64,000 nt of DNA from Linderina pennispora (GCF_002104995.1 NW_024468249.1:744001-808000), one strand, 5' to 3'; shown: positions 44,701 to 57,184, counted from the stretch's first letter. Made by a program: numbers and translations. Notes: generated by a model from the sequence alone, not told the origin.

Positions 44701-45510
44701 GTAACACGCGACGCAAGCGAGCCCAGCACCAGGTACGCTGCAAGCTGCGCATCCTTGCTGGCAAAGTCAATGCCGTCGACCACATACGGCAGCACAAACT
44801 GCACGGCGCTGTTCTCGACAACCGGCAGCTGGCCAATGTACTGCGACATCAGCATCGCGTAGAACGAGTGCAGCCCAGGGTAATCGAAGCCCTTGCGGGT
44901 GGCATCAAACACGCCGTTGCAGATAAACGCCATCAGGCTGCGGTCGCGCAGGCACTGCGCCATCAGCGTTGCCCGATCCAGCAGCCGGACGCGCCTTGCG
45001 CTGCGTCACCAAGAACCCAAACAGATCCATGTCGCTCGTATCGAATGTAATAATAGTCAGCAGCGTCAGGAACGCCTTCGTCTCGTGGTACGGGAAGAAC
45101 GCCGCAAGGATATCCTTGGCGTTGAACTCTTGGATGCGGAACCGCCGGATCAACCACTCCAGAGCCTTGCCAGCTGGCTTGGTCAGAAAGTGCGGCGCCA
45201 GCAGGAACAGGAACGACCGGATGCTCTTGTCCAGCTTCTTGTTCTCCTCCTTAGGTTTGCAGCACGCGATCAAGGTCCTTGACGGCCTCTGAAAACAGCG
45301 TGGTCGCATAGACGTCGAAGCGCCGGCTGACCTGGCGCAGCTCGCTTGAGTCCCGTCGCGCCCAATGTCAAACACCGTCTGGTTGTCGATGTTGGCTGCC
45401 TGTCCGCCCTCGAACAGGAACGACGCCCGGATCCGCTGTGCCTTCTCCGTGGTGATGGCGCGATCGACCGCGCGCATCTTTTGAAGCTGACTAGCCAAAG
45501 AAGTCGCCAT
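38772..45510 (-). CDS. UTP10: Utp10/HEATR1, U3 snoRNP (SSU processome) component
   Basis: This very large HEAT-repeat protein of the t-UTP subcomplex is needed for pre-18S rRNA transcription and processing in the nucleolus. The N-terminus from ATG 45510 (MATSLASQLQKMRAVDRAI, then RIRASFLFEGGQAANID) and the BP28-type C-terminus (LLPETIPYLAELLEDDDHRV, ending ESLQSYLR) are both characteristic. Between them lie about 2,200 codons of helical repeats, near the size of human HEATR1 (2,144). It is the most fragmented gene here, with some 20 or more frame changes, roughly one per 300 bases. Those I resolved near the N-terminus (for example CAAACC-T-AAGGAGG near 45,255) are +1. Long antisense frames across it are shadows. 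Confidence 0.92.
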
Positions 45511-45641
45511 TTTGAATAAGTAGTTATAGTGAAAAGTCGTAGGAAGAAAATGGAGCTGGCGCTAGTCCACAAGGCAGCTGCATACGTTTGAGAGCAAAAA
45601 AAAAAAGATTTTGATCAGAGGCCAGATTAATCGCCAGATCA

Positions 45642-46656
45642 TCAGAAGATGCTGCTGAGCACGTTCCCCAGCGATCCCTCGGTGCGGCGCCGCTTGCGTC
45701 CGCTGCCCTCATCGCCATTGTCGTCGGCAGCCTTCCCGCGGACCATGACATCTCTCTGCCGCACATTGCGGGCCAGATCCTCCATCGGCTTGACCGCCTC
45801 GCCCTTCTGAAGCTTCGCTTCGCGCTTGGCCTTGATGCTGCTCAGCTTCTTCGACTGATCGACAGTCTTCAAGTACGCCTCGAAGCTCGCGACGCGACTG
45901 GTTGACCTTCGTTCTCCAGCCTCTGGGCCTTGGACGCCTTCTCGTTAGCCAGCTGCTCGGTCAAATGGCGCCACTTGAACTTGCTTAGGTACTTTAAATT
46001 CCATAGGTCGTCATGGTAGAACCCGTGCTTCTTGCCGCCTACCTGCGTGTTGTTCAGCATCTGTGCAACAGCCTTGGCGTATTTCTTGTTCTTGAACTCA
46101 ATCCACCCTTCGACGAACTGGCGCTTGCGGTTGCCGCCGCTTTTGATCCGCCGCGTCCGCCGCTTCTCGTCCTCCTCTGGCAAGGTATATGCGCCCGATC
46201 TCGCCGTATTTCGACAAAAGGTGCCGCACTTTGGCCGGCTTCATGAACGGCGGCACCCGCGACATGTAGATGACTCCGGAGCGCTTCTCCGCCAGCCGCG
46301 CAGCCTCGATGTCCTTCTCCGAGAGCAGCCGCTCCTTTCTCTTTTTGGAGTCCTCCGCAGCAGGCTCTCCATCCTCATTGTCCTCCCCAGCATCATCGCC
46401 GATAAAGTAGTCGTCCTCAGACTCCTCCTTACTCGCTGTATCCTTCGTCTCGGCATCCTGCCGCCTCGCGTTCTTCGACATTTGTGCTGTTGGTGTCTTC
46501 TTCGTCGCTGGCATCGCTGTCGCTTGATCCGCCATAGGCCTGGCGAGACCGGATCGCGCTGGTCCGTCCCTGCTCTGCCTCGGACTCAGACCCCGCGTCG
46601 CTCTCCTCGCTCTCATGCAGGTTCATAAAGTCAGCCGCCTTTGAATTTGATGCCAT
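45642..46656 (-). CDS. ESF2: Esf2/ABT1, small-subunit rRNA processing factor
   Basis: A nucleolar RNA-binding protein that activates the helicase Dbp8 during 18S rRNA maturation. From ATG 46656 (MASNSKAADFMNLHESEES) there is a long acidic N-terminus. The RRM-like domain follows: SGVIYMSRVPPFMKPAKVRH, LLSKYGEIGRIYL, QFVEGWIEFKNKKYAKAVA and GFYHDDLWNLKYLSKFKW. The last is the family signature. A basic C-terminus ends LGNVLSSIF at 45642. Four frame changes are inferred, all +1; two close together near 45,900 restore ENKVNQSRREFEAYLKTVD. It lies 131 bases from the Utp10 start. Confidence 0.93.
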
Positions 46657-46808
46657 GTTTGGTTTGTGTGTATGAGAGAGTGAAAATTGGGAGTAGAGAA
46701 TGCCAAAGAAGCTGGCTGTAGTTTGAAAAAGAAACTACCAAAGAGGCGAAATTTTTTGAAATTGAATACCCGGAAAAAGAGAAAAATAGTAGATTTGATC
46801 CCCGGATC

Positions 46809-49800
46809 TCAGACCGCCGAGCCGTCGCGCAGGATCAAGTCCCGCATGTTGCGCACCAGCATCTGGATGAAGGTGTTGTGCCCACTGGCCGCCACCAGCT
46901 CCTGCTCGGTGAGCTTGAACTCGGACAGCTGGCTCAGCAGAGGCGGCAGCTGGATTGACGCCGCAGCACGCAGCATGTCCTGCTCCTGCAGCGTCGGCAT
47001 GTTCATCTGCGTCGGCAGCCGGCTGCTGGCGTGCATAGCTCGAGGCATACACGGCGCTGCCGTCGTTGGCCGCAGCCGCAGCCGAGTTGGTGAAATACAC
47101 CAGATGCCGCCACATCAGCACCAGCGCCTGCTCGAGCGTCGTGGCCAGAAGGCTCAGGCTGCTGCCGATCCGCTGGCCCTGCTGCGCAAGCAGGGCCGAT
47201 GCTACTGCCCGCATCTGCGGCAAGCCCAGCTCCTCGGGAAGCTGCACATACGGCGATGCTGCGACGATCTTGCGAAGGTCGGACGTCGGCATTGCGCTGG
47301 TGTTCTTCGAGAGCCGCAGCTTGTCGTCCCGCGCCTTGCGCCCGCGCTCGACCTGCGCCAGCGAGCGACGCACAAACGCAATCAGTGTGGCCACCGACGG
47401 GGTGTAGTCCGACTCCCGGTCGTGCTCAACCGGCCATGCAAACGCTGGGCGGAACGGCCGCGCAGTAGTTGCTGTCTGGGGTGCCAGCGGTCGCTCAGTA
47501 ACCGACTGGGCGTACGTCATCACATTGCGGACTACTGAGTCAACCAGCTCCGACGCCTGCTGGCCAAAGACCGTGTGCTGGATGTCTGTCAGCAGCGACT
47601 CACCGAGTGTAGCGGCTGCCGAGTCCCTGGCCTCGTCATCAAACACCGACGCCGGAATTTGTGCCTGGGCACGCTTCGACTTCATTTGTTGTCTGCAGAC
47701 GGCGGGTCCACTCGTTGCTTGTGGCAAACTTGGGCAGCAGAGCCAGGATCGACAGGTGCAGGGTGCTGATGCCAACGTGTCCAGAACCCGCCTGCGCGAT
47801 CTCACGCTCAATGACTGCGCGCTGGCGGGCCAGATATGAGACCAGTGGCTGTGACTAGCCTTGACTTCAGTCAGCAGCGCAATGGTGAGCGGCTGGGATG
47901 TGGCCGTCGCCTCCTTCAGAATAGCTTCAAGCACGCTAAAGTGCTGCGACACAAAGCGGGCCGCCTTCGTCCACATGGGCAGGTTGTCGCGGCCAATCTT
48001 GGTAACCAGCAGCAGCACCAGATTGAGCGCCGGCATCAGAAGCTGGTGGTACCGCTCAGAGCGCGCAGGCATCAGCGAGTCGCCAAAGCCCGACTTTGCG
48101 GAGTCGCCGCCGATACTGGGCTTCATGTCCAGGAAGCTGCAGTCGGTAAGCACATCCAGGATCCCATTCTCGATAAGCTTCTCAGCACCGTCCTGGCGCA
48201 GAGCCAGCCGCATGAAGAACGCCAGCTTTGCCTCATAGATATACAGAGGATTCAGCGACGCCGGCTCGGCCTGGAGCGTAGCCTGCAGTGCCTGGTCCTC
48301 GCGCCGCAGAATCGCTCCAATGTAGGACGCAAAGTAGTTCTTGCGCGCAAGGTACATGACCACCCGGTTGGGACGCGACTCGATGTAAAACAGCGACGCC
48401 AGCGAGTCGAGCAGGCTAAATGCAACTGTCTTCCACGCGTCCGAGGCATCAGCAGCATCTGCGCAGGCCTGACTCCAGCAGACGGTCTCCCAGCGCTGAA
48501 TCGGTCAGGACATCGAGGGTCCCAGTAACAAGCTTGCTCTTGGTACGCACCTTGGTCCGCCGACGGAGTAGCAATGAGCTTGCCTGGTGAAGCACTGGCC
48601 TCGCTGCCATCAGCCTTGGCCTCGGCAGCCGCCAGCTTACGCACACCGCTGAGGAAGTGCAGCATCGACGCATACACGTTGCCACGCAGAGGCAGCGACG
48701 ACTGCGCCGCGGGCGTCAGGGCTGCCGCAACCAGCTGCTTCCAGACATCAAGCAGCGGCTCGATCGGGAGCTGGCTATCAGCTGCCGCAGGTGCCGGGCG
48801 TGACTGGCCAGCGACACCAGGCTTGCTCATTGCCAGCGACGCTCGCGCCAGAGTACCAGAGCGGGTCCACTCGAACGAAAGCTTCTCAGTGAACAGAGCA
48901 AGAGTCGGCGAGAGCGCGCTGAGCAGCTCCGCATGCCGGGCTTCGTGCTCACTCGTAGGCGCCTCGATCCACCAGCTGCTGGCCGACGACGACAAGCCAC
49001 TGTTGCCGGACTTGTAGACAGGATCGTTCTCCGACAAGACCTGAACAAGGCTCTTGAGCAGCTGGAACGCTGTCAGCTCACGGCCGACACGTCCACCGCG
49101 CTCAATCCTGTCCCAGGCCGACGTGACAATAACCTCGGCAATATCCTTCCAGCCAAACAGGGCACTGGCATACGCCGCATACAGCTCGCACTCCTGGTTC
49201 GCAAAGTAGCAATGGATCACCAGCCGGCGAATCGCCATATACACGCCATCGCGAGCTCCAGTAGAGCTGATCTGGCCACTCGACTCGAGGATCGACTGCG
49301 ACTTGCGCAGCAGGACGACCAGCGCGTGGAGATCGAACACGACGCACCCGCGCTCGTTGGATACGCGGCACGAGTTGATATCTACATTCAGCAGGGCTGC
49401 ATCGGAGGCAACGCGATTTGCACAGTCGGCTCCGGAGCCATACGACCCGCTGCGACTGCCCTGCCATGTCGTCATCCGCATCCATCGCCAACGAGCTCGC
49501 CATCGACAGATACTTTCTCTCGGCGAGGCGACGCTGGTGGCGCAGAGAGTACGACGAGTCGCGGTACGCCTGGCGGAGGGACTCGAACAGAGCCATAAGA
49601 CGCATACGCGAGTTGAGGAACGTCTGGCTCCCCTGGCCTGCGTTGATACCAAAGTTGGCGTCGCTCTGAGCGCCATCCGACGACTGGCCCACATCGCCGA
49701 CGAGCCACTCGATCATGCGCTTGGCGTCCTCTGACGACTTTTGGAGCACAAGTGTGTGCAGGTCAAGCGCCGTGCTGCGCCAGAACCAGGCACGCGCGTG

Positions 49801-52800
49801 CATCTGGGCGTAGACGCTAATTGGGCTGTACAGGCTAGGGTCGATGCCCGAGCTGCTGTTGCCAGCGCCAGCCTGCGGGAAGAGCTGCTGCAGACTGGCG
49901 TCCTGCAGGCTAGGCACAATGGTAGCCGGGATGCTGGTTAGCTGGCTATAGAAGAACTCATCTTGCGAACGGAGGAAGCGAATGGTCATCTCACTTGTAA
50001 CTGGGTCCGAGCACAGATGGTACACCAAGTGGTAGCACCGCTCAGCCAGACGCGGGCGGCTCTGGAGCAGCGCAGACGAGTCAGCATCGAATGCATCGGG
50101 GTTAGCAGCATCTGCATCTGGAGTGGCGCTCGCGCGCATCAGATTCAGGATCGAGCTAAGGCACGTCACACGCTCCGACGCCTTGGGCAGATCCACCGAC
50201 GCTGGCTTCCTCATATCAAAGCCCAGTAGCCAGTGAGCAATGGTCGGCGCAGGCTTCGAGGGCGACAGGTTCGCAAGCAGCAGGTCAATGATGGCGATGC
50301 GGATCGACTGCGCGGCCGTGGTCAGCCGCTGGTCATCGAGCCCGCTGGTGAATCCCTTGGCAGCTTCCTCAACCAGCGCGCCAGACGTCGACTCCGCAGC
50401 CGACGTACCCTCGTTTTCCAGGCAGTTGATGAATCCATGGAGAATTCGAACGCTTTCCTCGCTGCTGTCAATCATGCTCACGAGCCGGTTCAGGGTAAGC
50501 AGGCTGTTGCCGCGCGTTACGCTGTCGTCAATGCCACTGAAGACGCTCGAGTCCGACAAGTTGCGCAGAATCTTGACCGATGCCAGGCAGACATCAGCCG
50601 AGACGACGCAGTTGATGTACGTGACGATCTGCACCACAGACGTGCGGCGAGTAAGCAGCAGCTGCTCAAGCGTGGTAAGGGAGCGGGGCAGGTTGAGGGG
50701 GAAGCCGAGGCTATCGGTGGACTCGACCAGGGCCGGGACCGCCTTGTGCAGCAGCGTGTCCTGGATGCGCTGGATGCGCAGCAGAATGCGCAGGGTGGTC
50801 AAGACGGAGAACCCAATTGAATCTGCCATATCGCCAGTAGCGCTGTTGAGCGCGTCAACGCCTACATCTAGGATCTGAAGAAGGCTGTCGAGAAGCTTCG
50901 AGCCGCAGAGGATGCGGACGGCAATTTCGAATCCTGGATGCGTAACCAAGGCCCGCAGCATCGACACCTGGCTCTCTCCGTTAGCCACCGTCGCATTCGG
51001 ATCCGAGGCAAAGGTACTGAGGTTCATCGTGGCAAGACTGCGCTCGATAGCATCAAGCGAGAGCGCGTAGACACTCCACTTTTCCTCCGGATTGCGATAC
51101 ACCCGCTGGTCTGCCTTCAGGAACGAATGATCCAACACAAATCCGATAAATGGCCCGACTCCTGGGATACGGTACGTCTCGCCGAGGTTAGCTGGAATCG
51201 TCGGCGACGGCGACGAGTACAGCACCGGGTCATGCTCCATATCTGACAGAGCCGGAGCATTGCTCGACATGTGGATGAGCGTGACAATGAGACGGACAAA
51301 GGCACGCATCTCGGGGTACGTCTCTACAACCGACTCAATCTCCTCAACCTCGTAGACAATCCCGGCCTCCTTCTGGCTGTACAGGCCGCTGCTGTTGGTC
51401 CGACCAACCGTCAATGCATGCATCGGCTTCTTTGGTGTAGGCACCGGCTGAGTTCCAGCCGGGCGAGCCTGCCGAAGCGCCTCCAAATCGCTGGTAGTCT
51501 TCAGCATCTGGCTCTGCTCAAGTACAGTCCAGGTGCTGCACGCAATCTTGTTGACCGCCTGGCGCACGTTTGCAGCGTGGGCCTCGTCATCGAATTCAAA
51601 GTCGTCGTCAAGCTGGCAGAACGCAGAGATCGTGTTGAGCAGGCTGGCCTTCAGCGACACCGGCACGATGCAACCCAGCAGATTGAACATATTCAGAATC
51701 GCGCTGAACTGCTGGTTCTCATACAGGGTCGTGCGCGCAGAGATCGAGTAGCGCACAACGGTGCGACAAAGACGCAGGAATGCACGCAAAAGCTCAATCT
51801 CGGCATCAGGGATCGATGGCGGTGTAGCCGCGGCATCAGGGCCGCTCTTGCGCATGTTGCTAGCGTAGAACTCGAGCGCTCCAAACAGCGCAGGCCACGA
51901 GCAGAGCGGTGCCTGGTTCGAGGCGACATGGGAGCGGCTCGGAGCCATCACAGAGCTGTCTGAGCAGCTCAAAAAGTCGTAGGCAAATGTGCTAGCCTGT
52001 TGGCCACAGGCAATGGCAGAAAGCATGTGGAAGTAGCTGCGGATCATGCCCTGCTCGCGGAAGTCAGACCCCCAGCGCACAAACACGACCAGACGGTCGG
52101 TAAGGTCCAGCTGCTTGCCACCCCGGTAGCCCCAGAAACGAAGACCAGCGTCAGGGCGGTCGTTGAACAGCACAGTGACCCACAGAAACAGCGCCTCTGT
52201 GTCGCGACGAGGCTGCGGAATTTCGGGCAACGGCTCCTCTAGTGCAGCATTGATGTTAAGCCTGTGGCCCTGCCGGTAGTCGCCGTGGAGCAGCTGCTGC
52301 TGGTGCCGGATCTGCTGCTCCTGCAACTCCCTCTTCCGCTTCTCCTCCAGAGCTGCGCGCTCCTGCTCAGCCTGCTTTGCCTGGTAGATGGCGTCCTCCT
52401 CGTTGTAGCGCATGCGGCGAATGAGACTGGACATGCGGCTGATGAAGGCTGCAAGTGTGTCTTCCAGCTTCTGCTCAATCTGAACCTGCACATCGACTGG
52501 GATATCGGTGAAGTGCGGGTACCGCTTCCGCGGCTCGTCGATCTCTAAGGTAGCTGGCAGTGGGTTGTGCTGGCGCAGGAGCACATCGAACTCAGCCGAT
52601 AGCTCGTACTCAAGGTCGCCGGAAATGCGGTAGCCTAGCAAATAGTCGACAGCAAAGCGATAGGCACCCATCTGGACAGCCTGCTCTGCGATCCTCTCGA
52701 CGCGATCCTCGCGATAGCCGATGATTTCGTTGAATCCGGGGCTGGTCTTAAGCGCGAACAAGACAAGAAGCGACCACTGAAGCCACACCATGCCCTTCAT

Positions 52801-53869
52801 TCCGTCGTCACTCCACGGCTGGTCGAGAATCTCTGCGTTGAACTCTGTCACAAACTCCGGATGCAAGGCCAGGTCCTCAACCTTAGTCTTCAGCACCAAG
52901 TCGACATTAGTTGGGTCGAATTTGTTCGAGAACGATGTCAGCGTGGACAGCAGCGCCACCGTCAGACGAAGCGTCACCGGGTCCTCGACGTCGCTAGTAC
53001 GAAGCCACTTTGCCAGCATCATCATCTCTGGCCGACCAACACGGTGGTTAAATACAATCTCCAGGAGAATTGTCGCCATCTGCTTGCGCTCCTCGCCGAG
53101 CTTAACTTTCACAAACTCGACAATGTCGTGCTGGTAGGGGACATCGGCCGTCGGGCCGTCCAGTATCGCTGTGACCTTCTCCTGTGTAGCCTTCAGCTCA
53201 TTAAGCGTGTCAAAGATGCGCTCAACAAACATCTTCTCGCCCGTTGTGGGGGTCGCTGCCAGCATGTACGTTACAAGCTCCAGTAGCTTTTGCACGTAGC
53301 TCTCAGGCAATGTGTGGTTTGCAGAGACCTGGATGAAGCGCTGGATGCTCAGGAGCTTGGCTTCGCGCTCGTTAAAGTAAATGACAACCGCAGACTCGGG
53401 TGCAGGGAGCTCAAACCGGTGCTCGTATTCCTTGCCAGCGTTGATCAGCGCCGATGCCAGGCCCTCGTCAAGGTCCAAAAAATCTGACAGCTTCTTTGCC
53501 TCCGTAATGAAGTCCTGGCTGACTTTGAACTCCTCTCCATTGATGGTTGGCGTCCCCTTCTCAAGCGCGGCGCGGTGCTGCGAGCTCTTTCCTGGGTACG
53601 CGAGCGGGAAGGCAAGGTCACCCAGCAGGTCTTTCACGTCTGTGACCAATTTCTCGAGCAGAGGTGACTCACCCTTAAGCTCGGCACACTCCCCAAGGAG
53701 CTTGCTGAGGTTAGAGAACGTCTCCGGCACCCACGTCGTGTTTGCACTCCTATGTGAACAAGTGACCTCAATTAGAATAAGGCTGCTTGGAATGTTTTGA
53801 TTTCAGCATTGTCGACCCCCCCATTTGTTTCCGTACTTACTTTTTCAATTCCAGGAGTGACACATTCAT
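46809..53869 (-). CDS. NUP192: Nucleoporin Nup192/Nup205
   Basis: A scaffold nucleoporin of the inner ring of the nuclear pore. It has about 2,300 codons of alpha-solenoid. The recognisable N-terminal region is FKVSQDFITEAKKLSDFLDL, DEGLASALINAGKEYEHRF and AVVIYFNEREAKLLSIQRFI. The first 4.6 kb (53,730-49,102) is one unbroken frame of 1,542 codons; the last 2.3 kb needs at least three shifts and ends NMRDLILRDGSAV at 46809. No ATG opens the main frame. A likely first exon, MNVSLLELKK from 53,869 with donor GTAAGT, lies about 70-80 nt upstream; the acceptor is either ATTGAG at 53,768 or CACATAG. The N-terminal splice is tentative. Confidence 0.88.
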
Positions 53870-55474
53870 TGGAGCAAGTCACTTGTTCGAATATGTACTA
53901 TAAAATGTGTTTTGTGGAAATAAGTTTGAGCGGTGAGGGAATATAGAATCAATACACAAGATTTAAACGGAGGAAAAGGCGAGGTGTCTGCAAAATTGAA
54001 AGGCGAGCTACGTAAATTCCTCAGACGCGAGACCTCAAGAAAAAAACAAAAAGCTAGCGGATATTAATTTGATTTAATCTTCCTGCTGACATCGAGTTGA
54101 TGGTATTAACCCCTTGGATGAGTGCTCGCAAGCATATGTGAAAGATGTACCAAAACCAAAGCCAGCACAAAACATAGGACACTGGGAGCTGTATACTTAG
54201 GAACTAAAGGCAACACAGTGATAGCAGAGACTGAGCCCGGGATTCTGTCGGCCCGCCACACAGAGCCCCAGCTAAAGCTGTGGATCGCATGCGTGCTGCT
54301 TGCGCTGTGCTGACATCCGGGGTCTGGAGTCCCCTTGCACCACTATGGGCAAGGCCGAAACGCATACGTATAAAGGCCCAGGCAGACTATCAGCCTTCCT
54401 TCTTCCCCTCAGTCATTTTTGAAAAGTTATTTTTTCCATATACCCGATAACCACTCATCCCCTAGGTTAATAGGCAGGATTGCAGCCTGCTTTTCTGACA
54501 TTTCCCCTGTTGCAAATGACTGCACTGGGCTAGAAATATGCGCGGGTGGTTGTTTCTCGGCCTTGATGGCACAGAATGTGTGTGTTTCCTCTCCATTTTT
54601 CAACTGTGCACTGCTCGCAGCTTCTTTTGCCGGTGATTCCTATAGCAAAAAACAACCAGATGGATACATGCTGCGGATGCTGTGCAGCTGTTGGAGGGCA
54701 AAGACAGACAGATACGCTTTTCGGTAGTGTTCTTTAGCCAAAGAATGAGGTGAAAGAAGCAGCCAGCAGCGCCCTTGTTTCTAGGGAGAGCGCTGTACCT
54801 TTTCCATTACTAGAGGATAGTTCTAATAATGATACACGCCGCCTGAGCTACTTGTTGTTTGCGGCCCTTCATATGTAAGATTTGACTGCAATCAACACAA
54901 AGCAACTCGGTTCGTTAGAATTGAGGTACTAGTTCAAGCACCAAAGTCACAGGTCCTTAGAAAAGGAGACTGCTGAACCATACAGTACACTCTACGCCTC
55001 TTTCCTTCCGTTAATTTTCGTGCCAGCCGGCTTTGCAGCTATTCTTTTACCGCATGTAATACGTATAGGTATCTGGCGATCCATGGCCAAAGGATATTCG
55101 GAAATGATGGGGGCGAGGTGGATAGAGGACATGCTAGTCGTGCCAAGACCCAGGATCAAAACCAGTATGTCGAAATGACATCTATGTAGGAAGCGTAGCT
55201 GCTAGCCGGGGATGGGGTTTGCTAACCTTTGGTCTAATAATTGCTCACGAGCTTTGAGCAGATGTGCCTTCTTTTGTACTCTATCATTCAAGTAAATACT
55301 GTGTGTATCTAGAGAACTACACATACCCAAAGCTGTGCGCTAGCGCAACTAGCATGTGCCATACCCATTTCAGTTTGTCAATTGTGTACAACTGTTTTTG
55401 TGGGCCCAAAACACGACGGGGTAATTGTTTATCGTTGCAGAATTTTCCACCTCCACGTACTCGTCAAGCATACA
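53870..55474. other. Large intergenic region, no gene recognised
   Basis: About 1.6 kb. Stop codons are dense and no frame has a family match. It holds the NUP promoter side, a T/A-rich part near 53,990-54,100, an orphan plus-strand TATA box at 54,369 and, at its end, the Asa1 leader. I looked for tRNA-like T-arms and folds and found none convincing. Confidence 0.4.
54369..54375 (+). promoter_or_regulatory. Orphan TATA box with pyrimidine leader
   Basis: TATAAAG is followed by CT-rich sequence (54,389-54,416), the layout seen before real genes in this window. No ATG-started coding frame follows within 300 bases. It may drive a non-coding transcript or be fortuitous. Confidence 0.3.
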
Positions 55475-56527
55475 ATGGCACAACCAGCATTTATTTTCAG
55501 AGCGCATACGTCACCAGTAAACTGTGCTCGGTTCTTTGGCGACGACCGGCTCATGGTTTCGGGCGACCAAAGCGGGCAGCTGATTATCTGGAATATGCTG
55601 CTCAAGCGGCCACTCGTCAACTTCACAGGCGCACATGGCGGTTCAATCTTGGCTGTCTGTGGGATCAGTGACAGTACTGTGATTAGCCAGGGCCGTGACA
55701 ACAAGCTTCACATCTGGAGACTTCACGCTGGTGAGTTTTACGCGACGTTCGATATTGCAACGACTCTGGCAATTGACTCGATGAGCTTTTGCAAATTCTC
55801 GCACATCCAGCACCAGGGTGCAACCTGGATTGCTGGGCTGGAGCAGGCAGGTGAGGGAAAGGCCTTTCTCTATAACCTTGCGACTGAGACGAAAATTGTC
55901 GCCGATGTTGGTCGCAGGTCGCACACTGACGCCGGGGCTCGCGAAGACTCCCCGATGTGCTTGAAGCTGGTTCCTGTGGATGGTGACGGTGACGCTCTGG
56001 GACTCGTGGTTGGCTACGAAAGCACGACTCTGCAGCTGTTTGCTGTTAATGTGTCCAAAGATCAGCACGCAGCTGTGCTCAAGTCTACCCAGGAGACTGC
56101 GCACAGTGAGCCGATTATGAGCATCGACTACGACAGTGACGGAAAGACCGTCTACACGTGCTCGGCCGATAGCAAGATATGCCGCTACGCCATTAACAGC
56201 GCTGGTTTTCAGGTGGCTCAGGAGCCCGGTACTGTCAAGCATAGCGGGCTGGCTGAGATCCGGTGCTTCTCATTACCAAAGCTGGTGGCCGCCGCTGGCT
56301 GGGACTACGCCCTGCACCTGTTCGACACTGACTTGAAGCCATACCGCGAGATACGCTTCCATCGTGCTGCCCTGACATCAGTAGACGTGAGCACGCTAGC
56401 CAAAGGCAGCGCAGAGAGTATCAGCAGCGAAATGGCCCAAGCACGCTGGAATGAGCGGCCGCAGTGGCTGGTCGTCGCCAGCCAGGACCACCGAATCTCG
56501 CTATGGAACCTGCAGGACATTCTGTAG
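55475..56527 (+). CDS. ASA1: Asa1/GNB1L-type WD40 protein
   Basis: An intact 350-residue frame starting MAQPAFIFRAHTSPVNC. It is a WD40 propeller: RLMVSGDQSGQLIIWNM, STVISQGRDNKLHIWRL, KTVYTCSADSKICRYAI and WLVVASQDHRISLWNLQDIL at the very end. The opening blade and overall layout match Asa1/GNB1L, a subunit of the ASTRA/TTT machinery that matures PIKK kinases (Tor, ATM/Tel1, ATR/Mec1). The WD40 fold is certain; the subfamily assignment is by resemblance. Confidence 0.8.
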   Translation: MAQPAFIFRAHTSPVNCARFFGDDRLMVSGDQSGQLIIWNMLLKRPLVNFTGAHGGSILAVCGISDSTVISQGRDNKLHIWRLHAGEFYATFDIATTLAIDSMSFCKFSHIQHQGATWIAGLEQAGEGKAFLYNLATETKIVADVGRRSHTDAGAREDSPMCLKLVPVDGDGDALGLVVGYESTTLQLFAVNVSKDQHAAVLKSTQETAHSEPIMSIDYDSDGKTVYTCSADSKICRYAINSAGFQVAQEPGTVKHSGLAEIRCFSLPKLVAAAGWDYALHLFDTDLKPYREIRFHRAALTSVDVSTLAKGSAESISSEMAQARWNERPQWLVVASQDHRISLWNLQDIL

Positions 56528-56661
56528 GTGCTGGCAATAGCGAAAGAGGGACAGTCTAGTCATGTGCCCTTAACAAACAAGTTTGCAGTTATTTTTCCAG
56601 CCCGGTACCTTTCTGGCCTAGTTCCTTTTGTTGGTTCGAAATTCGGCTATTCACCTTTAAC

Positions 56662-57002
56662 ATGGCGATTATTGGCAAGGCAATTCACTACGGCGTCGAC
56701 CTGGTATTGGTATCGACGGTGCTGGCAGGCATCCGCCGGTCGACTGGACTGACGTAAGTATGCGTTGCACCAAGGCTGAGACATGTGAGCGGATTTTCCT
56801 GAAAGACAGCAGGAAGCAGGCAGCAGCGGCAGAGTCGGGCTTTGAAACTAAGAACGCAACTGTGCGGTGTAGACCAAACCTTGACGGCACGGGCAACACG
56901 GTGCAGGGTCTGGCCAGGCAGTACCTCGACATTGGCGAGCGCATCATTGACTACTCGAGGGCGCAGCTGGAGAGCGGCTCGCGGTTCTTCAAAAACGACT
57001 AA
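56662..57002 (+). CDS. ATG44: Mitofissin Atg44 (former DUF1748 family)
   Basis: A tiny two-exon gene. Exon 1 (56662-56753) encodes MAIIGKAIHYGVDLVLVSTV ... RRSTGLT. The intron (56754-56872) runs GTAAGT to GTGTAG. Exon 2 (56873-57002) encodes PNLDGTGNTVQGLARQYLDI ... ending SRFFKND. The splice completes a Thr codon (AC/A) and gives 73 residues, the length of yeast Atg44. The family pattern H-Y-x-V-D ... S-T-V-L-A-G-x-x-R-S-T-G and the terminal FK(N/R)D are present. Mitofissin sits in the mitochondrial intermembrane space and drives fission for mitophagy. Neither exon is disturbed. It lies between Asa1 and a kinase on the same strand. Confidence 0.9.
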
Positions 57003-57184
57003 CGTCACACAAGCAGGGCTGGCTGTGCTCCCCTCCACCCTGGCACGCCGAGACGGCGCATGGCCAGAGAGCCGCTGCATTGCGAGACCCCAGTTTTTTT
57101 CCATGCAAGAGGCCTGTTTTTCTCCAGCAGTATTTTTCTTTATATCCACAGATATTTTCTGCGCTGTCTTTTTAATTGAAGGGA

